From: Prorocentrum cordatum
Taxonomy: Eukaryota > Sar > Dinophyceae > Prorocentrales > Prorocentraceae
NCBI GenBank assembly: GCA_963575745.1
Contig: CAUYUJ010019074.1
Location: 112,570 to 176,569 of the forward strand
Length of the DNA stretch: 64,000 bases
Direction: 5' to 3'
In this document: piece by piece, positions 9,093 to 18,304 of the stretch
Position numbering within the stretch: position 1 is the first letter of the stretch
How the letters are laid out: every line of letters begins with the position of its first letter
Translations under genes and position numbers: made by a program
The notes under the pieces: generated by a model
Databases searched by the model: none
Seen by the model: only the letters and a program-made list of their open reading frames with translations
What the model was told of the DNA's origin: nothing

Positions 9093-9375
9093 CGGGCCGA
9101 GGGTGTAAAAAAGCGGCGTGGGCACCTTCTCTCTTCCCCGGGCTGCCGCGGGCGGGGCGGGGCAGCTGGGGCCGGAGCAGGAGGAGGAGGAGGAGGAGGA
9201 GGAGGAGGATAGGAGGAGGAGGAGGAGGAGGAGGAGGAGGAGGAGGAGGAGGAGGAGGAGGAGGAGGAGGAGGAGGAGGGGGTCGGAGCAGATGGGCCGA
9301 GGGTGCAAAAGCGGTGTGGGCACCTTCTCCTCCCCTGGCTGCCGGGGCGGGGCGGAACAGATGGGGCCGGAGCAG
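9093..9375 (+). repeat. (GGA)n tract between direct repeats (W)
   Basis: A purine tract of about 100 bases, GGA units with one GGATAGGA break (9177-9280). It lies between two imperfect direct repeats of about 80 bp (9093-9176 and 9295-9375) that share CGAGGGTG.AAAA.AGCGG and GTGGGCACCTTCTC. Confidence 0.75.
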
Positions 9376-9376
9376 A

Positions 9377-9672
9377 TGGGGTCGGAGGATCTCGCCGCAT
9401 CTTGGCGGCGCGCAGAAGGGGGAGGGGGGAGGGCTTCTCAGAAGCACCCTGCTTCTCAGAAGGCCTCGGCCTCACGTCTATAGAGAAGGCCCGCGCCTCC
9501 TAAGAAGCAGGGGTGCTTCTAAGAAGCCTTCCCCCCCTCCCCCTACCCCCCTCTGCGCGTTGCCGAGCATCACCGATGCACCGGCGATGCACCAGTGATG
9601 CATCGGCGATGCACCAGCGATGCATCGGTGACGTCGGCGACGCCGGCGTGGAAGAACTTGGGCCCCACAGCG
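9377..9672 (+). mobile_element. Family L element interrupted by Y1 (L2)
   Basis: Left GGGTCGGAGGATCTCGCCGC and right GATGCATCGGCGATGCACC words match L1. Y1 occupies the middle. Confidence 0.5.
9415..9553 (+). mobile_element. Family Y element inside L2 (Y1)
   Basis: GAAGGGGGAGGGGGGAGGGC plus TTCTCAGAAGCACCCTGCTT at the left; the right side has AAGCAGGGGTGCTTCTAAGA and CCCCCCTCCCCCTACCCCCC. The arms are inverted over about 45 bp. Y2 is at 42.5 kb. Confidence 0.6.
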
Positions 9673-9702
9673 GGCCGCATCCCAAGAGATCCCATGTGTC
9701 TT

Positions 9703-9866
9703 TCAGGAGGGAAAGAAACACACAGACACAATTAATCCTCCATTCCCCAGAAAATATGGGAAAATATGGGAAGTGGTGGGGAAGACAAAAACCCAGAAAA
9801 TATGAGAAAATATGGGGGATATTCTTATTTGTGTGTATTTATTTGTGTGTCGTGGGGCCCCTTCAG
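9703..9866 (-). mobile_element. Family D element, inverted (D4)
   Basis: Starts TCAGGAGGGAAAGAAACACA and ends GTCGTGGGGCCCCTTCAG. D5 lies 130 bp away in the opposite orientation, so the pair could form a large inverted repeat. Confidence 0.8.
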
Positions 9867-9998
9867 TCTTGTGACTTTCTCGATGTGGCGTCCCTCGAAG
9901 CCTCGACCCTTTCAGATGATCCTCGGAGCGTGCGTCGGCCCCAACGCGTGCCCGTCCCTCGAGGCCCCTCGACACGGCCCACGCGATGCAGCGACTCT

Positions 9999-10161
9999 GA
10001 ATGGGGCCCCACGACACACAGACAAATACACACAAATGAGAATATCCCCCATATTTTCTCATATTTTCTGGGTTTTTGTCTTCCCCAGCACTTCCCATAT
10101 TTTCCCATATGTTCTGGGGAATGGAAGATTAATTGTGTCTGTGTGTTTCTTTCCCTCCTGA
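9999..10161 (+). mobile_element. Family D element (D5)
   Basis: TGGGGCCCCACGACACACAG to GTTTCTTTCCCTCCTGA. It shares with D4 the CGAC substitution in place of GGAC, suggesting they are sister copies. Confidence 0.8.
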
Positions 10162-10306
10162 GATTCACTGATTGGGCTGACCACCCGCTGCAGCGTGTGG
10201 AGTCTTGCCCGCCGCGAGGGCGGCGGCGCAGACGGGGCGCGGAGGCCCCCAGAAGCGTCCACGAGAAGAGGCCCCCCAAGGATGCCTCCAAGCGAACGCT
10301 GGTCTA

Positions 10307-10487
10307 CTTCAGTAGTGGAAACAATTGGTTTTCAAAATGTTTGGTCTTTAGAAGCTCTGCGTGCCTGCGGGGGCGCCGCCACGTAGAAGTACTGGAGACC
10401 GAGCATTTGGGGCGTCGCTACGCACGCCCTCTGCGTGGCTGCGACCATTTATTAAAACCCTCAAACCAATTAAATTCACTAATGAAG
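10307..10487 (+). mobile_element. Family G element (G2)
   Basis: CTTCAGTAGTGGAAACAATT to AATTCACTAATGAAG, the ends inverted over about 25 bases and flanked by TA on both sides. The interior GAAGCTCTGCGTG and CGTAGAAGTACTGGAGACCG match G1. Confidence 0.85.
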
Positions 10488-10742
10488 TATTCTTCGTTCT
10501 GCCCAGTCGGCGCGGCCCTCGCTGCAGGGGGGGAAGACACACTGGGCCAGCACACGTCCTGAGGATCATCGACCTCTCCCGCCGGCCCTGGACTTGTCAT
10601 CCCCCGGATCCTTCCCTGAGACGGAAGCCCGGCGCCCGGCGAGGGGCCGCCGCCCCCACGGACAGAGGCGGGGAACGAGGAACAAACCGCCTTTTTGTCA
10701 ATGCGTTGGACCTGTGGGTCGCCGATGCATCACCGATGTATG

Positions 10743-10903
10743 AGAAGGGGCCCTGGGACACACAAATAAATACACACAAATAAAAGGATTCCCTATATTT
10801 TCCCATATTTTCTGGGTTTCTGTCTTCCGCCCCGCTTCCCATATTTTCCCATATTGTCTGGGGAATCGAGGATTAATTATGTCTGTGTTTTTTCCTCTCC
10901 TGA
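10743..10903 (+). mobile_element. Family D element (D6)
   Basis: GAAGGGGCCCTGGGACACAC to TTTTTCCTCTCCTGA. GATGCATCACCGATG just before it is a short L-type remnant. Confidence 0.75.
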
Positions 10904-11035
10904 GTATCGTCGATGCAGGCCGATGCGGCCCTCGGGAAAGGGTCGAGGCCTCCAGGGACGCCGTATTCAGAAAGTCAAGACATCGGATCTCTGGGGATGC
11001 GACTCGATGAGGGGTCGGGGACCTACTCACCCGGG

Positions 11036-11222
11036 CCAATCCAGACCAAGGTCAGTCAGGCCTTGCAAAATCCTGCAAGATCCTGCACCCAAACCCGGGT
11101 CAATGCGAAGGATCCTGCAAGATCCTGCACCCAAAACCTGGTCAATGCGCCCCTGGCCCTGCAGGATCCTGCAAGATCTGGCGCTCTGGCTGACCCCCGT
11201 CTGCATTGACCCCCGTCTCAAG
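11036..11222 (+). mobile_element. Family M element (M1)
   Basis: Contains two GATCCTGCAAGATCCTGCA motifs and CCCGGGTCAATGC; the right part has TGCAGGATCCTGCAAGATC and TGACCCCCGTCTGCATTGAC. Shared with M2 and M3. Confidence 0.55.
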
Positions 11223-11242
11223 TCTCAAGGCTCCCGAAGGAG

Positions 11243-11330
11243 TCCAATTTCTTCCACGCCGGCGTCGCCGATGCATCGTCGATGCATCACCGATGCATCG
11301 CCGATGCGGGTCGATTCTCCGACCCCATCT
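11243..11330 (+). mobile_element. Short family L element (L3)
   Basis: GCCGATGCATCGTCGATGCA words ending TTCTCCGACCCCATC, as in L1, but without a recognisable left end. Confidence 0.5.
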
Positions 11331-11332
11331 GT

Positions 11333-11670
11333 CCTGATCTTCCGGGAAGGCTAAAAAGATGGCACAAGGACGTCGACGTCCAAACTCCCGTCGAGGTTCG
11401 AGGCTGGCCAGATCGGTCTACAGTGCGAGCGCGGCCGCAAGAAACCCTCGCAAGAAACCAAACCCTGAGAACCCGTGCGCGAGGTGCACCCGGGGGGAAA
11501 CCCAGAGCACCCTGAACGCAGCAGCTCCTTCAACGGCTGCGGGAAGTCACAGCGCAGCGCGAGGAGCGAAGAAACCCATGATACCCTGACGAAAAACACA
11601 TGGTTTCTCGAGGCGCGCCCCCACTGCACAGGTATGGAGTGTCATGTGTCTAGCACTCTGGAAGGTCGGG
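11333..11670 (+). mobile_element. Family A element interrupted by N1 (A6)
   Basis: Left half CCTGATCTTCCGGGAAGGCT with the GGACGTCGACGTCC core, to GATCGGTCTACAG; right half GGTATGGAGTGTCATGTG to CTGGAAGGTCGGGG. N1 sits exactly where intact copies read CTATAGGTCTGG. Confidence 0.75.
11421..11626 (+). mobile_element. Family N element inside A6 (N1)
   Basis: 206 bp, from CAGTGCGAGCGCGGCCGCAA to CGCGCCCCCACTG, same length as N2. Inner words CAACGGCTGCGGGAAGTCAC and AGCGCGAGGAGCGAAGAAAC are identical or nearly so in N2. Confidence 0.75.
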
Positions 11671-11677
11671 GCACTCC

Positions 11678-11808
11678 TCGCCATCGCTTGGACGTCCATT
11701 CCCTGTGTTTTTTGTCGGTCTCGTGCGTGGTTGTTTCGCCAAGTGGTCCAGGACGCTCCTCGATGGTCCTCGCCGAGGAAACAACGCACACGCCCGAGCG
11801 ATGCCAAG
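11678..11808 (+). mobile_element. Family P element with 5-bp duplication (P1)
   Basis: TCGCCATCGCTTGGACGTCC at the left and GCCCGAGCGATGCCAAG at the right are inverted. ACTCC precedes it and ACTCG follows, a near-perfect 5-bp target duplication. The interior includes CTCCTCGATGGTCCTCGCCG. Confidence 0.75.
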
Positions 11809-12140
11809 ACTCGGACTCCAAGTGGGAGGCCCGGGCCCTGGATGCCGGGGAGGGGGCGGGGTGCAGGGGCGGGGCGCTCGGGCCCTGACCTCCCAGGGAG
11901 CGAAACGGGCGCACCCCGGACCTGTGAAGGAACGAGGGAACGGCGACACCAGCACCAACAGGGCGAGGACATGCGAGGAGCAAGGGGGGGCCTCTCTGGC
12001 GGTGTGGTCCCCCCCTCTCGCTCGAGACACCCCCGGCCTCCAGCTCGGGGAGGCATCGTGGACCTCCTCGATGGAGGTGGGCCCCCTGGTGATGCTGGTG
12101 CCGCACCTCCCTCCTCCGACGATGGAGACCTGTCCGGACT

Positions 12141-12334
12141 TCGGGGGCGGCAAAGAGGGGGGTGTCCAAGAGGGGGGGGTGCAAATCATGACCGGCGGCA
12201 TGTGCGCGGCCCTGCGGGGGGGCCAGGGACGTAATGAAATAAGAAGAGGCGCCATGAAATCTGGGGAAATATCATGGCCCCCGCCATGATATCCCCCCCC
12301 CCCTAGTCATCACCCCCCTCTTTTCCGCCCCCGA
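12141..12334 (+). mobile_element. Family C element with long flanking repeat (C2)
   Basis: TCGGGGGCGGCAAAGAGGGG to CCCTCTTTTCCGCCCCCGA. ATGGAGACCTGTCCGGACT before it and ATGGAGACCTGTCTGGACT after it form a direct repeat of about 19 bp, longer than expected for a normal target duplication. Confidence 0.8.
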
Positions 12335-12342
12335 TATGGAGA

Positions 12343-12420
12343 CCTGTCTGGACTGCTTCCCAACCCCGACAAGAATCTGGACGTCGGCGTCCTGGCTCCT
12401 CCTCCGTGCCAGCCCTCCCG
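12343..12420 (-). mobile_element. Degenerate family A remnant (A13)
   Basis: GACCTGTCTGGACTGCTTCC, then GGACGTCGGCGTCCTGG and AGCCCTCC, align with the right half of A in reverse orientation. C2 appears to have landed in it. Confidence 0.45.
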
Positions 12421-12544
12421 CAGCTCTGGCAGCGGGGGGGGAAAGGCCCTGGCCGAGACAACGGCGGCCGCTCTCCTGAGGTCCGACGCTGCAGAACATT
12501 TGCAACATTGAGAAAAAATCATGCCCAGAGCCCCAGACCCCATC

Positions 12545-12780
12545 TTTGAGTCTGATTTTTTCGGATTCAGGCAAGTTTACTTGCATGGCGTTCGCCCCCC
12601 CTCCCCCCCCCCCTCGCCCCTCTTCAAGCGAATACTAGTGTGCATGTGCCTTTCGACTTGCGTGATTTCCGCGCCCCCCCCCGAACGTGCAAGTCGTTTG
12701 CGGCTTGCTTCAGGCTCAGCAGCCCCACCCCCCCGTCCATGCAAGTAAACTTGCAAGAGTCTAAAAAAACACAGGCTCTT
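12545..12780. mobile_element. Inverted-repeat element (family S)
   Basis: GGCAAGTTTACTTGCATGG at 12570 and CCATGCAAGTAAACTTGCA at 12737 are inverted; weaker pairing continues outwards. An inner pair CGACTTGCGTG/AACGTGCAAGTCG lies at 12655-12700. Confidence 0.6.
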
Positions 12781-12952
12781 TCTGCTTCATCTTTCGAGCC
12801 GGATCGTTCTATGAGGGTCGCAGAGCCCGAACTGGAGCGACGACGGCCGTCGTCAAAAAGTTGCAACGCCAGGATCTCTCCGGGCTCCCCAGACCCCCGA
12901 CGTTGTGATTGTTTCCCAACGTCGACCCCCAGAAGTCTGATCGGGGATCTTC

Positions 12953-13172
12953 TGACCCGTGTCAATCCAGACCCAGGTCAGCAGGAAACCAAAAAACTGC
13001 AATGCAAGACAAAAAAAACTGCAACGCAGGTCCTCGCAAACCCGGGTCAGCCAATAATATGCGCGGCCGCCTCGCGGCCACGAGCGGCTCGCTAACCCGG
13101 GCCAGCCAGAGGGGGTCTTGGCAGGATCCTGCAGGATCCAGTGCCCTGGCTGACCCCCGTTTGCATTGACCC
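12953..13172 (+). mobile_element. Family M element (M2)
   Basis: CTGACCCGTGTCAATCCAGA at the left; GGCAGGATCCTGCAGGATCC and TGACCCCCGTTTGCATTGAC at the right. The middle (ACTGCAATGCAAGAC) differs from M1. Confidence 0.5.
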
Positions 13173-13184
13173 CCGGAGGTCTGG

Positions 13185-13300
13185 ACCCCTTTTCCCTGGG
13201 ACCAGCTCTCCATCCCGAGTCGTCTCTTGACGGTCCCGAAGCCGGGCAGGGGCCCCCCAGGAGGCCGAACGTGCTGAAAGACACCTCCCGTCGTGATTTT
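13185..13300 (+). repeat. Dispersed repeat Z (Z1)
   Basis: CTCCATCCCGAGTCGTC...GGCAGGGGCCCCCCAGGAGG and AGACACCTCCCGTCGTGATT recur at 60.45 kb (Z2) and in reverse at 62.27 kb (Z3). Confidence 0.5.
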
Positions 13301-13394
13301 TGCCCGGCGCGCTCTGGGTTTGGGGCGCGTTTGCGAAAAGACTTCGCGTGTCGGGGTGATTCTTATGAGGGTGGATGTCCTGCTCTCTAGTTTT

Positions 13395-13550
13395 AAGTCG
13401 GGCATGTCCCCCTACAGGGGAATCTTGTTCGAAGGATGAAGAATACCCAACACATGCTGAAACATAGTCAAAACATACTAAGAAGATCGTCCACTTATTA
13501 TATTTTTGACTATTTTTGAATATTCCTCCTGCAGAGGGACAAGCCCAACT
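13395..13550 (+). mobile_element. Family E element (E3)
   Basis: AAGTCGGGCATGTCCCCCTA at the left and GCAGAGGGACAAGCCCAACT at the right. The interior ACATAGTCAAAACATA and TTGACTATTTTTGAATATTC match E1. Confidence 0.75.
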
Positions 13551-14304
13551 GAACTCCAGTTTGGCCTGCAGCCAACGGCGCCGAAACGAGGACTGCGCTG
13601 GGCTCGGTGGCGCGAAAGGGGTCTGGGACCCTGGCCTCGCTCGTGCCGGCGGCCTCTCCCCGGGGGCCTCCCATGGGGGGGGGCCTCCTCGTCGCCTTGG
13701 GCCTGGGGAACCGCGCCGAACGAAAAAGCCGGCGGCGCGCGGTGTGGGGGGTGGGTGGGGATCAGGGCCTTGCTGAGATGCCCAGGGATAGCTCTGGTGA
13801 GTTGTGCCAACTCGTGCGAACACGCGCAACACGACTGAAAACAACTGCGCACACAACTAAACATCACTTTCCAGAACTTCCCCGTGGCTGTCTTCGTTAT
13901 CTCCCTGGCTATAACATTCACGTGCACTAGCACGGGTGGATGGGTAGGGGTACCCAGCCGGCACGGCCGCGGCAGCAGGAAATACAGCGTTGCTTTGTCA
14001 ACGACAGCGCTTGCACTGAAATAATGAAATATGATGTATTCGAGCGCTTGCGCTTGCTGGATCAATTTAACGAAGCGCTTGCGCTTGGTTGGTTGCAGCG
14101 CATGCGCTTCTTGTTTGCCTTGCCTCCTGGGGTTTCTCCAGAGGCCCCCATGGGATCCCGTATGCCCCAAGCGCCCATCGTGACGCCGCGGCTATCTCGG
14201 CTTAGTCGCCCACGGCGGCGGGCAGCACGCCCAGCGGGCTAGCTAGCTCTAGAGGGACCGCGGCAACCGAGTGTGAGGCCGCCCGACCACCTCTTGAAGC
14301 AGCG

Positions 14305-14904
14305 GTGCCCAAGAGAGACCGCGGCGACCGAATCGACCACATCTTGAACAGGCGGCGCCTAAAGCCGACGTCGACCGCTCCCGCCACGCGCGTGGCGCAA
14401 GCTGCCGCGGGCGCCTCGGCCGCGGCGGTGGCCGAAGGCACTGCCGCGGCCGCGGGGGAGAGCAGCTCGGCCCCGCCGCAAGGTTCGACCGCGGGCGTTT
14501 CGGCCGCGGCGGCCGAGGGCGCTGCCGCCGCCGCGGGGGAGAGCACCTCGGCCCCGGCCGCGGAAGCGACCGCCGTCCTACTGGCGTTCTATGGACGCGG
14601 CCCGGCAAGCCGTGCAAGCGGCAGAGAGCCTTGAGCGCGCCGCTAAATACGACGTCGCAGGGTGCAGTGGGACGCCGCGCGCGCCTTGAACCTCGACGTC
14701 CGCCAGGCGCACCTCGAGTCTCGCGAGCGTTATCGTCAGGCTTGGGCCAAGTGTGCCGAGTTAGTCGCCTGCTGCGCTGACCACGAGCCTGCGGTTTCTC
14801 ATGGCCCATGGTCGGCGCAACGGAAAACGCAGCGCCCCCCCCCAAAGGCGGCGAAGCGGGAGGATAACCAGCTGCGCGCGCAGCTGGGCCTGCCGATGGT
14901 CTGA
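14305..14904 (+). pseudogene. Possible degraded or intron-broken coding region
   Basis: Two stretches read like one protein but in different frames. 14305-14634 begins MPKRDRGDRIDHILNRRRLK and continues as an Ala-rich run with repeated AAAAGES(S/T)SAP. From 14591 another frame gives an Ala/Glu/Arg-rich helical run (AARQAVQAAESLERAAKYDV). After a further frame change near 14655 this continues (WDAARALNLDVRQAHLESRE, AKCAELVACCADHEPAV) to a TGA at about 14904. There is no recognised domain. Either two small indels have broken the gene, or short introns join the pieces. The flanking DNA repeats CGCTTGCGCTT words (14000-14110) and then becomes AC/AT microsatellite. Not identified. Confidence 0.3.
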
Positions 14905-15037
14905 GTCGGGGCCCGCGCCGTGGTCTCGCGCCGTTGGGGGGAGCTCGGGATTGGCAGGGGTAGGGGCCCGGCGCCGCCGCTCGGTCGGAAATGCAGCGTT
15001 GTGCGCATATGTATGCTGACGCACAGCTGCTGATATC

Positions 15038-15180
15038 AACACACACACACATCTGCATGCATGTATGTATGTATGTGCATGCGCACACACACACATATGC
15101 ACACATACATACATATATATGTGTATATATATATATATTCAATCATACACACATGTGTATGCATATATATATATATGCAA
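15038..15180. repeat. AC/AT/ATGT compound microsatellite
   Basis: Runs of ACACACAC, ATGTATGTATGT, CATACATACATA and TATATATATA follow one another. Confidence 0.9.
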
Positions 15181-15369
15181 CTGTATACCGCTTGCGCTAT
15201 ACACCCCGCTCAACTAGTTGTTCGCCGCTCGGCGCGCAGCGCCTGCCAGCGGCCCCATCGGCGCTCTGCGCTTTTTCCCGCCGTTCGGGCCCCAAGTTTC
15301 CCATCGGGGCCCTTGGGCCAAGTCGAGTGAGAGGCGATCTTCGAGACGGACCCAAACCCAAACGCAGAC

Positions 15370-15373
<4 letters not shown>

Positions 15374-15411
<38 letters not shown>
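15374..15411. repeat. (TA)n microsatellite
   Basis: About 19 uninterrupted TA units; next to it GCGCGCGCTTCGCGCGCGC is a short palindrome. Confidence 0.95.
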
Positions 15412-15709
15412 TAGAACCACGCGCGCGCTTCGCGCGCGCTTAGGTTCTAGTTTGCTCCGAAAACGGTGTTCGCAAGCACGGGTCCGATTCCGTGGCGATT
15501 CGCGGGAAATCTACGTCCGAAAATGACGTGTTGCCAGAGGCAGGTCCGCGGATGCTTTAATGCAACGTGTCCAGTGTATCCAACGATTGCATACTTGTTA
15601 CATATGCTACATATTGTATTGTTCTGCAATATTAGGCCCCCCCCCTTGGAGCCGCGCCACATCGTCGGACCAAATCTGGAGGGCCTCATTCTGGGCCTCA
15701 AAACATAGA

Positions 15710-16590
15710 AAGACCTATGGAGGCCATGTTGGGCCGTATCGGAGCGCTCCGGGGGCCCTCTCGGGGCGACCGGGAAGTCTCTTGGGCCATCTTGGGCGGA
15801 CTGGGAGGCCCGGGGGCCGCCCGAGGAGCGTCCCAGGAAGCCCTCCTAGGCCCTCTTAGCGCTGTCCTCAGGCGTCCTGGGGCGTCCTTGGGCGCCTCCT
15901 GGGGCTGTCTGACAACTCGGACAGCCAAGGGATGATATATCCTAAAAATGTACGTTTTACGAAGGGAATGGGGCTATTTTGGTCTCCCGGGGCGCTCTTG
16001 GGGGGCCTCTTGGAGGCCTCTTGGGGCGGTTTGATGGCCTCTTGTCCCTTCTGGAAGCGATCTTTGGCGGTCTTGAAGCGATCCTGGGCTTCTCTCGGCG
16101 CTCTTGGAGCCTTCTTTGGCGGACTGGGAGGCCCGGGGGCCGCCCGAGGAGCGTCCCGGGAGGCCTTCCTGGGCTGTCTTCGGGCTATCCTAGGGCGCCT
16201 CGTGGGGCTTTCGGACCGCTCCGACAGCCAAGGGAGCTGATATCGTAAAAATGTACGTTTTACGAAGGAAATGGGGCCATTTTGGTCTCCCGGGGCGCTC
16301 TTGGGGGGCCTCTTGGAGGCCTCTTGGGGCGGTTTGATGGCCTCTTGGCCCTTCTGGAAGCGATCCTTTGCGGTCTTGAAGCGATCCTATGGGCTTCTCT
16401 CGGCGCTCTTGGAGCCTTCTTGGGCGGACTGGGCAGCCCGGGGGCCGCCGGAGGAGCGTCCCGGGAGGCCCTCCTGGGCCGTCTTGGGGCTGTCCTCAGT
16501 CGTCCTGGAGCGTCCTTGGGCGCCTCGTGGGGTTTTCTGGCCGCTCCGACAGCTAAGGGAGCTGATATCGTAAAAATGTACGTTTTACGA
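15710..16590 (+). repeat. Family Q: three tandem units of about 300 bp
   Basis: Units start near 15710 (partial), 15959 and 16262 and run through GGGGCGCTCTTGGGGGGCCT, GGAAGCGATC.TTGGCGGTC, CGGGGGCCGCC.GAGGAGCG. Each unit ends in CCAAGGGA, GATATCGTAAAAATGTACG, TTTTACGA. The open frames here follow the repeat and differ between units by frame. A 200-bp relative lies at 36222 in the same orientation. Confidence 0.75.
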
Positions 16591-16599
16591 TTATGATGT

Positions 16600-18300
16600 C
16601 GGGTCCCCTGGTGAGGCGCCCATGTTGGGAAAACACCGAGAAAGGTTCAAACTAGGTTCAAAAAAGGTTTCGGCATTTTCGCAAAAGAAGCTAAAAAGAA
16701 ACCCCGAATGTAGGTCGGGGGAGGGTCGGGCGCGGACAGGCGCGCAAAAAGAAACATCGCATGCGACGGCGTAACAGCAGCGCGCCCAACACATCGTGGA
16801 TCAGCCAGGCTACAATGTGGGCTCGAAGACACAACCCTGACAGAGTATGAACGACGCCGTCTATCTTGCAGCACCAGGGGTCAAACGCACCACGCTGAAT
16901 AATTTGGATATTGGCACGGCCCGTGGGTCGGGTTTTACAAAACAACGCGACGCGCCGCTGAACTGGAACAGCAGCGGTGCCCATAGACGGAGCGGCACGA
17001 CAGCTCCCCGCGGACCCCACGTGGGCGCGAAGGCCAAATTCAGAAGACACCGCAAGCCAACACGTTTAACCTGACACGACCCTGGGCCCGAAATGAAAAA
17101 AAAATGACAAGGACATGGGATGGCAAAACTGAATTTGGACGCGGAGAAAACGCGGTGGAAGAAACCATCCACGAACGGGCATGGCGTGGATGCGGGGGCG
17201 AGGGCGCCTTGGCCTGAGGGTTTTCCTTGGGAGGAGGGGCGCCAAGGGGGAGGCGTGGCATGCGAGGCTCCAGGGGTCGAGACGCGGGACGGGTTTCCAG
17301 GATATGATTCAGCAGGTGCCAGGGATCGCGATGACAACGACGGAAACGGAGCCTGGCAATGACGGGGGGAGGGGAGGGAACATATTGACATCCCAGAGGG
17401 TATCATTGCATCGCACAGGGCATACAAGTAGCGCAGGGGAACATAAGAGGGACCATGATAGGATAAGGCAACGACCTTAGAGCAACATGCCGACGGCCCT
17501 GCTGCAACGCATTGCGGTATACACTACGATCACATGTTTACGATGTCTGTTTTACGTTGCGATGCGTTTTTGTTGTTTCTTGATAACCGTGACCATTGGT
17601 GCAGCGCCCCAAGATTTCTGGTCGATGGCTCTATCGCCTCACCCCCCCCCAGCCCCCTGTAACATGCGGGCAGCCCGAGTACTCGCCAAGTGACCGCGGC
17701 GGCGACGACTACATTGGCGACGAGGATGGGTGGTCGCTGACGGAAGGCAGCGGCGATCGGGGGGCGGGGCCATTGAGTGCGGGGAGGGCGAGGGGAAATG
17801 TGTGCGTGTGTGGGGGGGGGGGGCACCTGGTAGGACGAACCAAGGCAGGATCGCCGCGGTGTTGAGGGGGGAGGGGAAAGAGCGGCGAACAACGGCAGAA
17901 TCAGAAACAACATACATGCCACACCAGTGGCTCAGAAGGGGCACGCGGTAAGTCTGGAGGACGGGCGAGAGCTAATGCCGAAGATGATGACGGGAGCAAC
18001 GAGAAGGTAAAGGAAGTGCAAAGTGGTTGGGTGCGTATGTGAAGGGTGTAGTGGGACATCCTCGTCATCATCTTCTTCACCCAACTCCTCACTATCCTCA
18101 TCCCTCTGGCCAGGCTCAACGCTTCCTGCCATCATCAAACAATCGTCTGAGACCTGACCAGTTGTTCCTGAAGCCGCTGGCGGTCGTCCCACACACACCG
18201 CCAACGCTCCAAACCAGTGCGCATGGCTGGCGATGCGCGTGGCAAGCGCGCATGCCACAGGCCAGCCAGGCACCACGGACGGCGCCCTCGATGAAGAGGC
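16600..18300. other. No gene seen downstream of gene B
   Basis: Open frames are short and overlap on all strands, with no domain or credible protein composition. Any 3' untranslated part of gene B would lie in the last few hundred bases before 18305. No AATAAA-type signal is evident. Confidence 0.4.
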
Positions 18301-18304
18301 GCCG

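Noticed and set aside
8930-9475. Poly-Ser, poly-Pro, poly-Gly and poly-Arg frames at GGA/CCT tracts, here and at 38.1, 44.2, 57.1, 58.8 and 61.7 kb
   Set aside because: Trinucleotide repeats stay open in every frame; nothing outside the tract supports a protein.
16268-16295. GCCATTTTGG within Q, resembling part of the dinoflagellate spliced leader
   Set aside because: Only about ten bases match; the flanks do not continue as a leader, no donor or snRNA-like context follows, and sister Q units read GCTATTTTGG.
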